64,000 bases of DNA, taken from the NCBI RefSeq assembly GCF_017876515.1, contig NZ_JAGIOC010000001.1, forward strand, positions 4,030,001-4,094,000, given 5' to 3'. Source of the stretch: Brachybacterium fresconis (GTDB taxonomy: Bacteria; Actinomycetota; Actinomycetes; Actinomycetales; Dermabacteraceae). The notes beneath the pieces were generated by a model. The model made no database searches. It had not been told where the DNA came from and worked only from the letters and a program-made list of their open reading frames with translations. Shown here piece by piece: positions 1 to 9,039 of the stretch. Every line of letters begins with the position of its first letter. Within the stretch, counting starts at the first letter, position 1. A program made the position numbers and the translations under genes.

Positions 1-467
1 AGCTGAGGGAGCACGCCACGGCTCTCCGCCGCGGTGCCGACCGACTCACCCTGCTGCGTCTGCGGCTGGCCAACACGATCGCGGACGTCACCCGCTCCGA
101 GGGCGCGGCCACCCGACGGCTCGGGGAGCAGGTCCGCCAGCGGTGGACGGATCAGCAGCACCTCGAGCTGGGACGCATCGCGGCCGGCCTGCGGGCCGGC
201 GCCAAGCAGCTGGATGGGATCGCGACCACCGGGGAGCGCACCAGCGGCCGGCGGCTCGGAGGGTACGAGGGCGCCGGGTTCCTGGGTCGCGGCGACGACG
301 CCCACCGCCACGTGGGCGAGGTCGCGGAGTTCGTGGGCACCGCCCGCGGTGCCAGCATCGGCGGTTTCCCGCTCCGGCCGGCGGCCGACGAGGGACTGCT
401 CACCCACCCCTCGCACGCCCTCGGCATCGACACCCCGGCCTATGACGAGGACGCCGACGAGGAGTGA
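1..467 (+). CDS. Hypothetical protein, 5' end outside the window
   Basis: The frame that begins with the codon at position 3 is open to the TGA at 465-467 and has almost exclusively G or C in third codon positions, unlike the other two forward frames, so it is the real coding frame. The visible 154 residues are rich in Arg, Ala and Gly. They start in a charged, probably helical segment (GADRLTLLRLRLANTIADV) and end in a short acidic tail (DEDADEE). No signal peptide, membrane segment or known motif is visible, and I do not recognise the family. Its 3' end overlaps the 3' end of the opposite-strand membrane gene by 28 bp. Confidence 0.55.
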   Translation, partial: LREHATALRRGADRLTLLRLRLANTIADVTRSEGAATRRLGEQVRQRWTDQQHLELGRIAAGLRAGAKQLDGIATTGERTSGRRLGGYEGAGFLGRGDDAHRHVGEVAEFVGTARGASIGGFPLRPAADEGLLTHPSHALGIDTPAYDEDADEE

Positions 468-1561
468 CCTCGCCGGGCGGGCAGCGTGGCCGAGACGGCG
501 ATGCTGATCGCCCCCGCCAGCAACGGCACCACCAGAGTCGCCACCAGCATCAGCATCATCGCCGCCGCGGCTTCGGCCGCCGCGACCCCGAGCCCGACCA
601 GCGCCGCGGCCAGGACCGTCTCGGAGATGCCGGCCCCACCCGGGGTCACCGGCACCAGGGACAGCACCCGACCGAGCGCGAACACGGCCACCGTCAGCAG
701 CAGCGGCACCTCGGCGCCGACCGCCTCGATCGCCAGCAGCAGCGCCACCCACTGCGCGGCCCGCGCCGCCAGCGTGGGCAGCAGCAGCGCCGCCGCCCGC
801 CGACGCAACAGCAGGATCAGGGCATCTCGCTGGGCCAGGATCACGGCCGCGTACCGGGACGGGATCAGCTCCCCGAACCGCCGGAGCAGACGCGTGAGCA
901 CCCGGCGGCGCAGGACGATCACGGTCAGCGCCAGGGCGAGCACCGCGCCGAGGACCGCGACCAGCCCCGCCCACAGGGCACCGGGCAGGGAGACCCCCGT
1001 CGGGGCCAGCCACGAAGAGAGGGCGTAGGCGCCCAGTCCCAGCAGCGGGACCAGGATCGAGGTGATCACCATCTCGACCAGCGAGGCGGCGATGATCCCC
1101 GTGACGATCACGACCACCGTGATCCCCGACCGGCGCAGGATCCACCCCAGCAGGCCGAGGCCGAGCACCGACCCGCCCGGCAGCGCCAGTCCCATGCCCG
1201 CCGACGCCGTCTGCCCGAGCAGCGCCGAGGGATACCGGGCGCCGTCCACGGCAGTGCGCACGGTCAGCGCCTCCAGCGCCAGGGCGAGCAGTCCGAGCAG
1301 GGCGACCGCGATCGGGGCCCAGGCGGGGACCGCGGCCAGCGCGGCGCCGATCTGCGCCCAGTTCACGCCGACCACCCAGGGCAGCCCCCAGACGAGCACC
1401 GCGACCACCAGCAGCAGCGAGAGCACACCGGTGACGATCTTGCCGGGCGAGACCGTCGGGCGGTGCTCGAGGTCCAGATCCGACGGCACCCAGGCGGGCC
1501 CCAGCCCGGCGGTGGGCTCGGGAGCAGGTGTGTCGGGAGAGCCGTCGGGAGCCGCTGACAT
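440..1561 (-). CDS. YbhN/UPF0104 family (lysylphosphatidylglycerol synthase TM region) membrane protein
   Basis: The protein is 373 aa. After a Pro-rich cytoplasmic N-terminus of about 45 residues it has roughly eight hydrophobic segments. Near the C-terminus lies VTPGGAGISE, the signature loop of the UPF0104/YbhN family, whose members resemble the membrane flippase half of MprF. The family is linked to lipid or polyprenol translocation, but no substrate can be assigned here and the aminoacyl-transferase half of MprF is absent. I chose the ATG at 1561 (MSAAPDG) because residues upstream in the same frame are Arg-rich, non-family sequence that overlaps the next gene's promoter. It is divergent from the small membrane gene at 1623. 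Confidence 0.8.
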   Translation of the reverse strand: MSAAPDGSPDTPAPEPTAGLGPAWVPSDLDLEHRPTVSPGKIVTGVLSLLLVVAVLVWGLPWVVGVNWAQIGAALAAVPAWAPIAVALLGLLALALEALTVRTAVDGARYPSALLGQTASAGMGLALPGGSVLGLGLLGWILRRSGITVVVIVTGIIAASLVEMVITSILVPLLGLGAYALSSWLAPTGVSLPGALWAGLVAVLGAVLALALTVIVLRRRVLTRLLRRFGELIPSRYAAVILAQRDALILLLRRRAAALLLPTLAARAAQWVALLLAIEAVGAEVPLLLTVAVFALGRVLSLVPVTPGGAGISETVLAAALVGLGVAAAEAAAAMMLMLVATLVVPLLAGAISIAVSATLPARRGHSSSASSS

Positions 1562-1610
1562 GCGGCGATTCTCGCACGTCGCAGGCAGATCCCACTCAGG
1601 TCCCGCCCCG

Positions 1611-1616
1611 TATCGT
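1611..1616 (+). promoter_or_regulatory. -10 hexamer TATCGT, leaderless-type promoter
   Basis: TATCGT ends 6 nt before the ATG at 1623. That distance would place the transcription start at or next to the start codon. GGAGG also lies directly in front of the ATG. Confidence 0.5.
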
Positions 1617-1622
1617 GGAGGC

Positions 1623-1967
1623 ATGTCCTTCGTGATCTCACTCCTCGTCGTCCTGCACCTGCTCTGCTGGGCCATCAGCCTCGGCCTGTGGGTGGCCGCC
1701 CTGCGCACCAAGCAGCCCGACCGGGCCATGGCGCACGCCGCCGGCGGGGCCCTGGTGCTGGGCGTCATCATGATGGGTCTGTCGATGGCCACCGGCACCG
1801 ACGCGCACCTGTGGTTCACCCTGAAGCTGGTGATCGCCCTGGTCGTGACCGCCTTCTCCTATGTGGCGATCAACCGCCGCGAGGAGACCCCCGCGATCAT
1901 CTGGTACGGCATCCCGACCGCGATCGCGGTGAACGTGGTCATCGCGGTCTTCGGGATCGGGCGCTGA
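1623..1967 (+). CDS. Small four-TM integral membrane protein, unknown function
   Basis: The 114-aa protein is almost entirely hydrophobic. Four membrane segments can be drawn at about residues 3-25, 36-58, 66-85 and 92-112, joined by very short loops (RTKQPDR, TGTDAH, NRREETP). No catalytic or metal motif is seen and the family is not recognised by name. I chose the ATG at 1623 over upstream in-frame starts because a -10 hexamer ends 6 nt upstream and the first membrane helix starts at once. It lies upstream of pcrA, 114 bp away and in the same direction, but pcrA has its own -10-like TATCCT. Confidence 0.7.
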   Translation: MSFVISLLVVLHLLCWAISLGLWVAALRTKQPDRAMAHAAGGALVLGVIMMGLSMATGTDAHLWFTLKLVIALVVTAFSYVAINRREETPAIIWYGIPTAIAVNVVIAVFGIGR

Positions 1968-2081
1968 CCCGACCGGGACCACCGGAGCGGCGGGTCGCTC
2001 CGTCCTCCACCACGACCTCTCGTCCACACGGGGCCTGCCGGAACTCGCGCCGTCGGGCCCCGTGCCTATCCTGGGGACCTC

Positions 2082-5063
2082 ATGAGTTCACTCTTCGACG
2101 ACCTCTCCCTGCCCGATGCCTTCCGCCGCCTCGACGGTGTGACGGTCGCGCCATCGACCTCCGCGGCCACCGACGGGAGCGCGGGACAGGAGCAGCGGCA
2201 TCCGGCACCGCAGGACGCATCCGCCGGGGAGGGGCCGTCCTGGGAGGAGCCACCCCTGGAGGAGGAGCCACCGCCGGAGGAGGAACCACCGCCGGAGGAC
2301 GAGCCGCCGTTCGAGGACGAGCGGCCGGTCGGGGACGAACCGCCGCCGGCGGCGATCCCCGCGGCGCCGGCGGAGTTCGAGCAGATCCCGCATCCGGCCG
2401 ACCGCGCCCGATCCGTCGGAGCCCGCCACGACGCGTTCGCCGTCGACCCCGCCATCCTGACCGAGCTCACCGACGGGTTGAACCCGGCCCAGCGCGAGGC
2501 CGTCGAGCACCGCGGCAGCCCGCTGCTGATCGTCGCCGGCGCCGGCTCCGGGAAGACCCGCGTGCTCACCCGGCGCATCGCGCACCTGCTGCGCGCCCGG
2601 GAGGCCCTGCCCGGTGAGATCCTCGCGATCACCTTCACCAACAAGGCCGCCGCCGAGATGCGCGAACGGGTCCAGGAGCTGGTGGGGCCGGTCGCCCGCA
2701 GCATGTGGGTCTCCACCTTCCACAGCGCCTGCGTGCGGATCCTGCGTCGGGACGCCCAGACCGTCGGCCTCAAGTCCACCTTCACGATCTACGACAGCGC
2801 CGACTCCCTGCGGCTGATCACCACGATCGCCAAGGACCTCGAGCTCGACACCAAGAAGCACGCCCCGAGGGCCCTGGCCTCGCGCATCTCCTCGCTGAAG
2901 AACGACCTCACGGACCCGATCGACTTCGCCGACGAGGCCGAGAGCGCGAAGAACCCCTTCGAGCGGACGCTGGCGCGGATCTACACGAACTACACCGAGC
3001 GGCTGCGCCAGGCCAATGCGGTGGACTTCGACGACCTCATCGCCCTGACCGTGACCCTGCTGCGGGAGAACCCGGCGATCCGCGAGAGCTACCGCCGCCG
3101 GTTCCGCCACCTCCTGGTCGACGAGTACCAGGACACCAACATCGCGCAGTACCAGCTGGTGCGGGAGCTGGTGGGGGAGGACCCCCGCGCAGACCTCACC
3201 GTGGTGGGTGACTCCGACCAGTCGATCTACGCCTTCCGCGGGGCCACGATCCGCAACATCGTCGAGTTCGAGAAGGACTTCCCCTCGGCGCGCACCATCG
3301 TGCTGGAGCAGAACTACCGCTCCACCCAGAACATCCTCACCGCGGCCAATGCGGTGATCGAGGAGAACGAGGGCCGGCGCAAGAAGAACCTGTGGACCGA
3401 CCAGGGTGAGGGCGAGCGGATCACCCTGTACGTCGCCGACGACGAGCAGGCCGAGGCCCGCTACATCGGTCGCCAGATCGATGCCCTGGTCGACGACGGC
3501 CGCAGCGCCGGGGACATCGCGATCTTCTACCGCGCCAACGCGCAGTCCCGGGCCCTGGAGGACCAGCTGATCCGGGTGGGGCTGCCCTACCGGGTCGTCG
3601 GCGGGACCCGCTTCTACGAGCGGCGCGAGATCAAGGACGCCATGGCGTACCTGCGCGTCCTGGCCAACCCGGCCGACGAGATCAATCTGCGGCGCATCCT
3701 CAACGTGCCCAAGCGCGGGATCGGCGACCGGGCCGAGGCCGCGATCGCGATGCTGGCCGAGCGAGAACGGATCAGTTTCGGTCAGGCGCTGCGGCGAGCC
3801 GAGGAGGCGCCGGGGATCGCCACCCGCTCCCTGAACGCGGTGCGCAGCTTCGTCGCGATGCTCGAGGACCTCCAGGAGATGGCCTCCCGCGGAGACGGCC
3901 CCGCCGAGCTGGTCGAGGCGATCCTGCAGCGCTCGGGCTACTACGCCGAGCTGCAGGGCAGCGAGGACCCCCAGGACGAGTCGCGCCTGGAGAACCTCGC
4001 CGAGCTGATCAGCGTGGCCGCCGAGTTCGAGGCCGAGACCGAGGCGGCCGACGCCGCCGCCAGCGAGTTCGAGGAGGCCGACGAGGACGAGACGGCGACC
4101 GGCGACCGGGCCGGGGCCAACGAGGGAGAGGCCGACGGGGGCGAGCCCGCGGCGACGACGGCCGCGCCCGAGGCGGCGGGGACGTCCGAAGCGCCCCGGC
4201 TCGCCGCGGCCGCCGCGGCGGACGAGACTCCCGCGGCGGGCGAGACCACGTCGTCCGACGACGCTCCTGTGACCGGTGCCGTCCCCGAGGCGATCGGGGC
4301 CGACATCGACCCCGAGGCCGCGCTGAGCGCCCCCGACGACCCCGCGGCCTCGCTCCTGGATCGCTTCCTGGAGAAGGTCTCCCTGGTGGCCGACGCCGAC
4401 CAGCTGCCCGGCGGGGAGGACCAGTTCGTCACCCTGATGACCCTGCACACGGCCAAGGGCCTGGAGTTCCCGGTCGTCTTCCTCACCGGCATGGAGGACG
4501 GCACCTTCCCGCACAACCGCACCCTGTCGGACCCCGACGATCTGCAGGAGGAGCGACGCCTGGCCTACGTGGGCATCACCCGCTCCCGCGAGCGGCTCTA
4601 CCTCACCCGCGCCCAGATGCGCACCACCTGGGGCCAGTCGCAGTTCATGCCCGGAAGCCGCTTCCTCGACGAGATCCCCGAGGACGTGCTCGACGTGGCA
4701 CGGGCCGGCTCCACTCTCGGCGGCGCGGGCTTCGGCGGTATCGGCGCGGGCGGATACGGCTCCGTCAGCCATGGCGGCGGCAACCGCTCCGGCGGCGGGC
4801 GCGGACCCTCCTTCAGCGGCGGGATCGGCGGGGGACGCAGCGACGTGAAGCGGCCCAGCTTCGGCTCGGGGCGCCAGCCCGTCTCCGCCGCGGCGATGCC
4901 CCAGCTGAGCGTCGGCGACCGCGTCACGCACGACTCCTTCGGCATGGGCTCGGTCACCGAGGTCTCCGGACAGGGGGAGAAGACGCAGGTCGAGGTGCAG
5001 TTCAAGCCGCCGAACGGGACCAAGCGGCTGCTGCTGCGCTATGCGCCGCTGACGAAGCTCTGA
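2082..5063 (+). CDS. pcrA: ATP-dependent DNA helicase PcrA/UvrD (superfamily 1A)
   Basis: The 993-aa protein unwinds DNA 3'-5' in repair and replication restart. Motif I GAGSGKT is near residue 153, motif II VDEYQDT near 346, motif III GDSDQSIYAFRGA near 375, motif V TLHTAKGLEFPVVFLTG near 785 and motif VI EERRLAYVGITRSRERLYLT near 825. The last 50 residues (VGDRVTHDSFGMGSVTEV) form the Tudor-like domain PcrA uses to contact RNA polymerase. Two parts are unusual. There is an acidic, Pro-rich N-terminal extension of about 125 residues with EEPPPEE repeats, and an acidic Ala/Glu-rich insertion of about 110 residues (roughly 645-755) between motifs IV and V, in the region of subdomain 2B. Together they explain the length over the usual 720-780 aa. 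TATCCT lies 9 nt before the ATG. Confidence 0.95.
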   Translation: MSSLFDDLSLPDAFRRLDGVTVAPSTSAATDGSAGQEQRHPAPQDASAGEGPSWEEPPLEEEPPPEEEPPPEDEPPFEDERPVGDEPPPAAIPAAPAEFEQIPHPADRARSVGARHDAFAVDPAILTELTDGLNPAQREAVEHRGSPLLIVAGAGSGKTRVLTRRIAHLLRAREALPGEILAITFTNKAAAEMRERVQELVGPVARSMWVSTFHSACVRILRRDAQTVGLKSTFTIYDSADSLRLITTIAKDLELDTKKHAPRALASRISSLKNDLTDPIDFADEAESAKNPFERTLARIYTNYTERLRQANAVDFDDLIALTVTLLRENPAIRESYRRRFRHLLVDEYQDTNIAQYQLVRELVGEDPRADLTVVGDSDQSIYAFRGATIRNIVEFEKDFPSARTIVLEQNYRSTQNILTAANAVIEENEGRRKKNLWTDQGEGERITLYVADDEQAEARYIGRQIDALVDDGRSAGDIAIFYRANAQSRALEDQLIRVGLPYRVVGGTRFYERREIKDAMAYLRVLANPADEINLRRILNVPKRGIGDRAEAAIAMLAERERISFGQALRRAEEAPGIATRSLNAVRSFVAMLEDLQEMASRGDGPAELVEAILQRSGYYAELQGSEDPQDESRLENLAELISVAAEFEAETEAADAAASEFEEADEDETATGDRAGANEGEADGGEPAATTAAPEAAGTSEAPRLAAAAAADETPAAGETTSSDDAPVTGAVPEAIGADIDPEAALSAPDDPAASLLDRFLEKVSLVADADQLPGGEDQFVTLMTLHTAKGLEFPVVFLTGMEDGTFPHNRTLSDPDDLQEERRLAYVGITRSRERLYLTRAQMRTTWGQSQFMPGSRFLDEIPEDVLDVARAGSTLGGAGFGGIGAGGYGSVSHGGGNRSGGGRGPSFSGGIGGGRSDVKRPSFGSGRQPVSAAAMPQLSVGDRVTHDSFGMGSVTEVSGQGEKTQVEVQFKPPNGTKRLLLRYAPLTKL

Positions 5064-5073
5064 GCACGAGGAT

Positions 5074-5511
5074 CTAGGGTCGAGGCACGACCAGCTCCAC
5101 CTCGATGCCCTCCACGGTCTCGCCGTACCAGGCCGTGTGATCGGTGCCTCCGGCATGCGGGTAGGACTCGGAGAACAGCTCGCGCCACCCGTGCTGGGCG
5201 GCGTTCGCGCGGATCTCATCGAGCACAGCGCGGTCCGGTGAGATCAGAGCCAGGTGATTCATCCCTGGTGCACGGCGCTCCGCGTGATCGCCGATGACAT
5301 CGGGGGACTGCTCGAGCACCAGGTAGGCGTCGTCGCCGTGGCGCCAGATCCGACCGGCCTCCCACCCCTCGACGCGCTCCGCGACCCATCCCAAGCTGCT
5401 CAGCAACCAGTGCCAGGCGGGCGCGGCCTCGGCCAGGTCGGCGGTCCACAGCTCCAGATGGTGCAGTCCTGCAGGCGGCCTGCGGGGTGCCGAGGGACGG
5501 GAAAGGCTCAT
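5074..5511 (-). CDS. VOC (glyoxalase/bleomycin-resistance fold) family protein
   Basis: This is a 145-aa single-domain protein of the vicinal-oxygen-chelate superfamily. The repeat-module start LHHLELWTADLAEAAPAW near residue 16 and the later MNHLALISPDRAVLDEIRANA contain the two conserved metal-ligand histidine positions. The motif GIEVELVVP gives the C-terminal strand with the acidic ligand. The substrate cannot be told: members include dioxygenases, glyoxalases and antibiotic-binding proteins. The gene is convergent with pcrA, with only 10 bp between the stops. A -10 hexamer TACACT (complement of 5518-5523) ends 6 nt before the ATG, so the mRNA is probably leaderless. Confidence 0.75.
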   Translation of the reverse strand: MSLSRPSAPRRPPAGLHHLELWTADLAEAAPAWHWLLSSLGWVAERVEGWEAGRIWRHGDDAYLVLEQSPDVIGDHAERRAPGMNHLALISPDRAVLDEIRANAAQHGWRELFSESYPHAGGTDHTAWYGETVEGIEVELVVPRP

Positions 5512-5517
5512 GCGGGG

Positions 5518-5523
5518 AGTGTA
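5518..5523 (-). promoter_or_regulatory. -10 hexamer TACACT, leaderless-type promoter
   Basis: Read on the minus strand, TACACT ends 6 nt before the ATG of the VOC gene that starts at 5511. Confidence 0.5.
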
Positions 5524-5615
5524 CGGCGCAGGAGGTGATGAGGACCGCGCCCCACGGGCTGCGCCACCGGGTGTCCGGCCCTATCGGGTCACCTCGATCA
5601 GGGCCCGCGGGCAGG

Positions 5616-5637
5616 CCGTGACGGGGACAGGTCACGG
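5616..5637 (-). terminator. Hairpin downstream of the membrane-protein pair
   Basis: CCGTGAC (5616-5622) and GTCACGG (5631-5637) form a perfect 7-bp stem with an 8-nt loop, 15 bp past the stop of the gene at 5652. No T-run follows, as is common in high-GC actinobacteria. Confidence 0.4.
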
Positions 5638-5651
5638 GTATGCGGCGGCTC

Positions 5652-6302
5652 TCAGGACGCGGGGTCGTCCTCGCCCGTCTCCGTGTCGCGGTGGCGGAAG
5701 CGGGAGTACATGCCCGTCGCGAAGCTGATCACGACGATCACCAGGACGGCGATGACCACGGCCGAGAACGGGATCTGGAGACCCGCTGCCGCGAGCACCA
5801 GCCAGATCGCGAGCAGGGACAGGCCGATCAGGATCGCATCGCGCAGGGAGCGCAGGATCCGCGGGACGATCGCGGCGGAGCGCACCCGACGCTCGGCGAC
5901 CGTGTAGTACGCGGCGGCGCCCTTGCTCAGGGCATCGGTGTCGATCTGGCGTCGCGGCGAGGAGGTCCGACGCGATTCGTCGTCGGCGCTCTGCTCGCCG
6001 CTCGGACGCCGGTCACGGCTCACCGTCCGCTCGCGGGTCGGCGTGTGCACGTGGCTCGCCGGTCGCTCGTGGCTCGGGCCGCGGTCCCCATCCCGTCGCG
6101 GCTCGCGGTCGCGGGGGTCGTCACGTCGCTCGTCCGATGTGGAGTCTCCCTCGTCCTCCCGTCCGGCGTCCACGGCGCGGCCGGCGGCGCGGGCATAGTC
6201 GCCGGCTCGCGAGCCGGCCCGCTTCGCGGCGTCGCGCGCCCCGGGGGCCTGCTTGCGGGCCGTGTTCCGTGCGGCCTTCGCGTATGTCTTCCAGTCAGCC
6301 AT
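5652..6302 (-). CDS. Membrane protein with a long charged cytoplasmic N-terminus, unknown function
   Basis: The protein is 216 aa. The first 35 residues are basic and Ala-rich, and residues 40-115 are a disordered Arg/Asp/Glu/Ser-rich stretch with many short RD/RE dipeptides. Then come a basic amphipathic region (SKGAAAYYTVAERRVRSA), two membrane helices at about 150-172 and 176-196, and a charged tail. No enzymatic motif is visible and the family is unknown to me. The ATG at 6302 is used because the frame upstream runs through unrelated low-quality sequence. It follows the gene at 6317-6592 by 14 bp and is probably co-transcribed with it. Confidence 0.6.
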   Translation of the reverse strand: MADWKTYAKAARNTARKQAPGARDAAKRAGSRAGDYARAAGRAVDAGREDEGDSTSDERRDDPRDREPRRDGDRGPSHERPASHVHTPTRERTVSRDRRPSGEQSADDESRRTSSPRRQIDTDALSKGAAAYYTVAERRVRSAAIVPRILRSLRDAILIGLSLLAIWLVLAAAGLQIPFSAVVIAVLVIVVISFATGMYSRFRHRDTETGEDDPAS

Positions 6303-6316
6303 GGCGTCTCCTCGCC

Positions 6317-6592
6317 TCAGCGATCGTCGCCGGGACGGTCGTCCTCGCGCCAGCGGATGTCCCCGCCGCCCCGCGGCGCGGTCCGGGGTCGCGGATTCCG
6401 GGAGCGGTGGTCGTTGTAGTAGGAGAGCCCCACGTTCAGCGCGAGGGTGATCCCCACCGACAGCAGGAAGCCCGCGAAGGTCGAGCGCACCCCCAGCAGA
6501 CGCAGCACCACGAACAGCACGCCGATCGCGATGACGCTGAAGCCGAGGTGCTCGCGCACACGGCGGGCGAGACTGCGGGATCGTCGGCTCAT
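6317..6592 (-). CDS. Small two-TM membrane protein (DUF4229-like)
   Basis: The protein is 91 aa: a basic N-terminus (SRRSRSLARRVREHLG), a first membrane helix at about 17-34, a second at about 38-58, and then a highly charged, Arg/Pro/Asp-rich tail. The shape matches the small actinobacterial proteins called DUF4229, but I could not test this. It is the first gene of a two-gene unit with the membrane protein at 5652. The -10 hexamer TAGCAT (complement of 6599-6604) lies 6 nt before its ATG, suggesting leaderless translation. sucC is divergent. Confidence 0.6.
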   Translation of the reverse strand: MSRRSRSLARRVREHLGFSVIAIGVLFVVLRLLGVRSTFAGFLLSVGITLALNVGLSYYNDHRSRNPRPRTAPRGGGDIRWREDDRPGDDR

Positions 6593-6598
6593 CCGTCC

Positions 6599-6604
6599 AT
6601 GCTA
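6599..6604 (-). promoter_or_regulatory. -10 hexamer TAGCAT, leaderless-type promoter
   Basis: Minus-strand TAGCAT ends 6 nt before the ATG at 6592. Confidence 0.5.
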
Positions 6605-6708
6605 TCGGTCGGATCTGAACGCCCGATCCGGTGGGAGGCGGTTTCCTCGCTCGACGTGAGACTGCGCGCACCCTGGCCGCTGCGGTGTGGTGAGCACTGC
6701 AGAAGCGA

Positions 6709-6714
6709 TACGCT
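6709..6714 (+). promoter_or_regulatory. Possible -10 hexamer for sucCD (TACGCT)
   Basis: TACGCT in the divergent region would start transcription near 6721 and leave a leader of about 70 nt before the sucC start. I see no clear -35 box. Confidence 0.3.
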
Positions 6715-6789
6715 GAGCGCGTTCCCAGGGGTGGCATCGTGGCCGCTGTGGCCTGCCGCCCTCTGCCGATATCGAGAGGAATGCACCCC

Positions 6790-7959
6790 GTGGACCTGTA
6801 TGAGTACCAGGCCCGCGATCTCTTCGAGAAGCACGGCGTGCCCGTGCTCGGAGGAGTCGTCGCGGAGGATCCTGCCACTGCCAAGGCTGCCGCCCAGCAG
6901 CTCGGCACCCCGGTCGTCGTCGTCAAGGCCCAGGTGAAGACCGGTGGCCGCGGCAAGGCCGGTGGCGTGAAGATCGCCAAGTCCCCCGAGGAGGCGGAGC
7001 AGAAGGCCTCCGAGATCCTCGGGATGGACATCAAGGGCCACACCGTGCATCGCGTCATGGTCGCCGCCGGCGCCGACATCGCCGAGGAGTACTACTTCTC
7101 GCTGCTGCTGGACCGTGCGAACCGCAACTACCTGGCGATGTGCTCCGTCGAGGGCGGCGTGGAGATCGAGCAGCTCGCCGTCGAGCGGCCCGAGGCCCTC
7201 GCCCGCGTGGCCGTCGACCCCAATGTCGGCATCGACGAGGCCAAGGCCGCCGAGATCGTGCAGGCTGCGAACTTCGACGAGGAGACCGCGCACAAGGTCG
7301 CTCCCGTGCTGATCAAGCTGTGGGACGCCTACCGCGAGGAGGACGCCTCGCTGGTCGAGGTCAACCCGCTGGTCAAGACCGGTGACGGCGAGATCATCGC
7401 CCTGGACGGCAAGATCACCATCGACGAGAACGCGGCCTTCCGTCACGAGGACCACGCGTCCCTGGTCGATACCGCCTCCGAGGATCCGCTGGAGACCAAG
7501 GCCAAGGCCCTGGACCTCAACTACGTCAAGCTCGACGGCGAGGTCGGCATCATCGGCAACGGCGCGGGCCTGGTCATGTCCACGCTCGACGTGGTCGCCT
7601 ACGCGGGCGAGCAGCACGGCGTCAAGCCCGCCAACTTCCTCGACATCGGCGGCGGCGCCTCCGCCGAGGTGATGGCCAACGGCCTCGACGTGATCCTCGG
7701 CGACGAGCAGGTCGCCGCCGTGTTCGTCAACGTCTTCGGCGGCATCACCGCCTGCGACGCCGTGGCCAACGGCATCGTCGGCGCCCTGAAGAAGCTCGGC
7801 GACGCTGCGACCAAGCCGCTCGTGGTCCGTCTCGACGGCAACAACGTCGAGGAGGGTCGCCAGATCCTCGCGGACTTCGCGCACCCTCTCGTCACCCAGG
7901 CCGACACCATGGACGGCGGCGCCGCGAAGGTCGCCGAGCTCGCCGCCGCAGGAAAGTGA
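6790..7959 (+). CDS. sucC: Succinyl-CoA synthetase (ADP-forming) beta subunit
   Basis: With SucD it converts succinyl-CoA, ADP and phosphate to succinate, CoA and ATP in the TCA cycle. The 389-aa length matches the family. The N-terminal ATP-grasp domain starts [19 protein letters not shown] and carries the nucleotide-binding segment [16 protein letters not shown]. The C-terminal CoA-ligase domain has [17 protein letters not shown] and [17 protein letters not shown]. The GTG at 6790 is the start: the strong GAGAGGA sequence (6774-6780) lies 9 nt upstream, whereas it directly abuts the in-frame ATG at 6781, and family members begin MDLYEYQ. sucD follows after 12 bp in the same operon. Confidence 0.96.
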   Translation: MDLYEYQARDLFEKHGVPVLGGVVAEDPATAKAAAQQLGTPVVVVKAQVKTGGRGKAGGVKIAKSPEEAEQKASEILGMDIKGHTVHRVMVAAGADIAEEYYFSLLLDRANRNYLAMCSVEGGVEIEQLAVERPEALARVAVDPNVGIDEAKAAEIVQAANFDEETAHKVAPVLIKLWDAYREEDASLVEVNPLVKTGDGEIIALDGKITIDENAAFRHEDHASLVDTASEDPLETKAKALDLNYVKLDGEVGIIGNGAGLVMSTLDVVAYAGEQHGVKPANFLDIGGGASAEVMANGLDVILGDEQVAAVFVNVFGGITACDAVANGIVGALKKLGDAATKPLVVRLDGNNVEEGRQILADFAHPLVTQADTMDGGAAKVAELAAAGK

Positions 7960-7971
7960 GCAGCACCCGAG

Positions 7972-8862
7972 ATGTCTATCTTCCTTGATGCCAACAGCAA
8001 GGTCATCGTCCAGGGCATGACGGGCTCGGAGGGCATGAAGCACTCCCAGCGCATGCTCGACTCCGGCACGAACGTCGTCGGCGGCGTGAACCCCCGCAAG
8101 GCCGGCCAGTCCGTCTCCTTCGACGGCGGCCACGACGTGCCCGTCTTCGGATCCGTCGCGGAGGCCATGGAGGCCACCGGTGCGAACGTCTCGGTGGTCT
8201 TCGTGCCGCCGAAGTTCGCCAAGAGCGCGGCGGTCGAGGCGATCGACGCCGCGATCGAGCTCCTGGTGATCATCACCGAGGGGATCCCGGCCAAGGACGC
8301 CGCCGAGTTCTTCAACTACGCCCAGTCCAAGGGCACCACCCGCATCATCGGGCCCAACTGCCCCGGTGTGATCACCCCCGGTGTCTCCAACGCGGGCATA
8401 ACGCCCTCGAACATCACCGGCACCGGCAAGCTGGGCCTGGTCTCCAAGTCCGGCACGCTGACCTACCAGATGATGTACGAGCTGGCCGACATCGGTTTCA
8501 CCACCGCCATCGGCATCGGCGGCGACCCGGTCATCGGCACCACGCACATCGACGCGCTCGAGGCGTTCGAGAACGACCCCGAGACCGTCGGCGTCGTGAT
8601 GATCGGCGAGATCGGCGGAGACGCCGAGGAGCGCGCGGCCGCGTACATCAAGGACAACATGTCCAAGCCGGTCGTCGGCTACGTCGCGGGCTTCACCGCC
8701 CCCGAGGGCAAGACGATGGGCCACGCCGGCGCCATCGTCTCCGGCTCCGCGGGCACCGCCCAGGCGAAGAAGGAGGCCCTCGAGGCCGCCGGCGTCAAGG
8801 TCGGCAAGACCCCGACCGAGACCGCCGACCTCATGCGCGAGATCGTCAAGGCCCAGGCCTGA
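7972..8862 (+). CDS. sucD: Succinyl-CoA synthetase alpha subunit
   Basis: The 296-aa partner of SucC binds CoA and carries the phosphorylated histidine. The CoA-binding Rossmann domain begins at [31 protein letters not shown] is conserved, and the active-site histidine is His251 in [14 protein letters not shown]. It lies 12 bp after sucC, so the two are translated from one mRNA. The operon ends in a strong double hairpin directly after the stop. Confidence 0.96.
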   Translation: MSIFLDANSKVIVQGMTGSEGMKHSQRMLDSGTNVVGGVNPRKAGQSVSFDGGHDVPVFGSVAEAMEATGANVSVVFVPPKFAKSAAVEAIDAAIELLVIITEGIPAKDAAEFFNYAQSKGTTRIIGPNCPGVITPGVSNAGITPSNITGTGKLGLVSKSGTLTYQMMYELADIGFTTAIGIGGDPVIGTTHIDALEAFENDPETVGVVMIGEIGGDAEERAAAYIKDNMSKPVVGYVAGFTAPEGKTMGHAGAIVSGSAGTAQAKKEALEAAGVKVGKTPTETADLMREIVKAQA

Positions 8863-8877
8863 TCGATTCCTCGCCGG

Positions 8878-8908
8878 GGTGAGGCCGGCCGCGAGGCCGG
8901 TTCACCCG
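8878..8908 (+). terminator. First hairpin downstream of sucD
   Basis: GGGTGA with an adjacent GGCCGG pairs with CCGG and TCACCC a few bases later, with one bulge. It comes just before the stronger hairpin at 8912. Confidence 0.45.
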
Positions 8909-8911
8909 CAG

Positions 8912-8948
8912 GCAGTGCCCCGGACCCCACGCGGGTCCGGGGCACTGC
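8912..8948 (+). terminator. Strong terminator hairpin of sucCD
   Basis: There is a perfect 16-bp stem: 8912-8927 pairs with 8933-8948 around the 5-nt loop CACGC. It is entirely GC-rich and lacks a T-tract, the I-shaped form common in actinobacteria. Confidence 0.85.
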
Positions 8949-9039
8949 GTGGTCCGCAGGGTCGTGTGCCGCGCGAGGACAGGCCGATCTCCTTCGCGCG
9001 GAGGAGGCGGCGGATGGTTCGTTCCGCGAGGATCGCCCC

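Noticed and set aside
2088-5219. A 1043-codon minus-strand ORF opposite pcrA, and similar long antisense ORFs (6589-8724, 21277-23784, 33812-37696, 57270-60701)
   Set aside because: They lie antisense to strongly supported genes and contain composition-biased, non-domain sequence, the usual result of extreme GC content at third positions.
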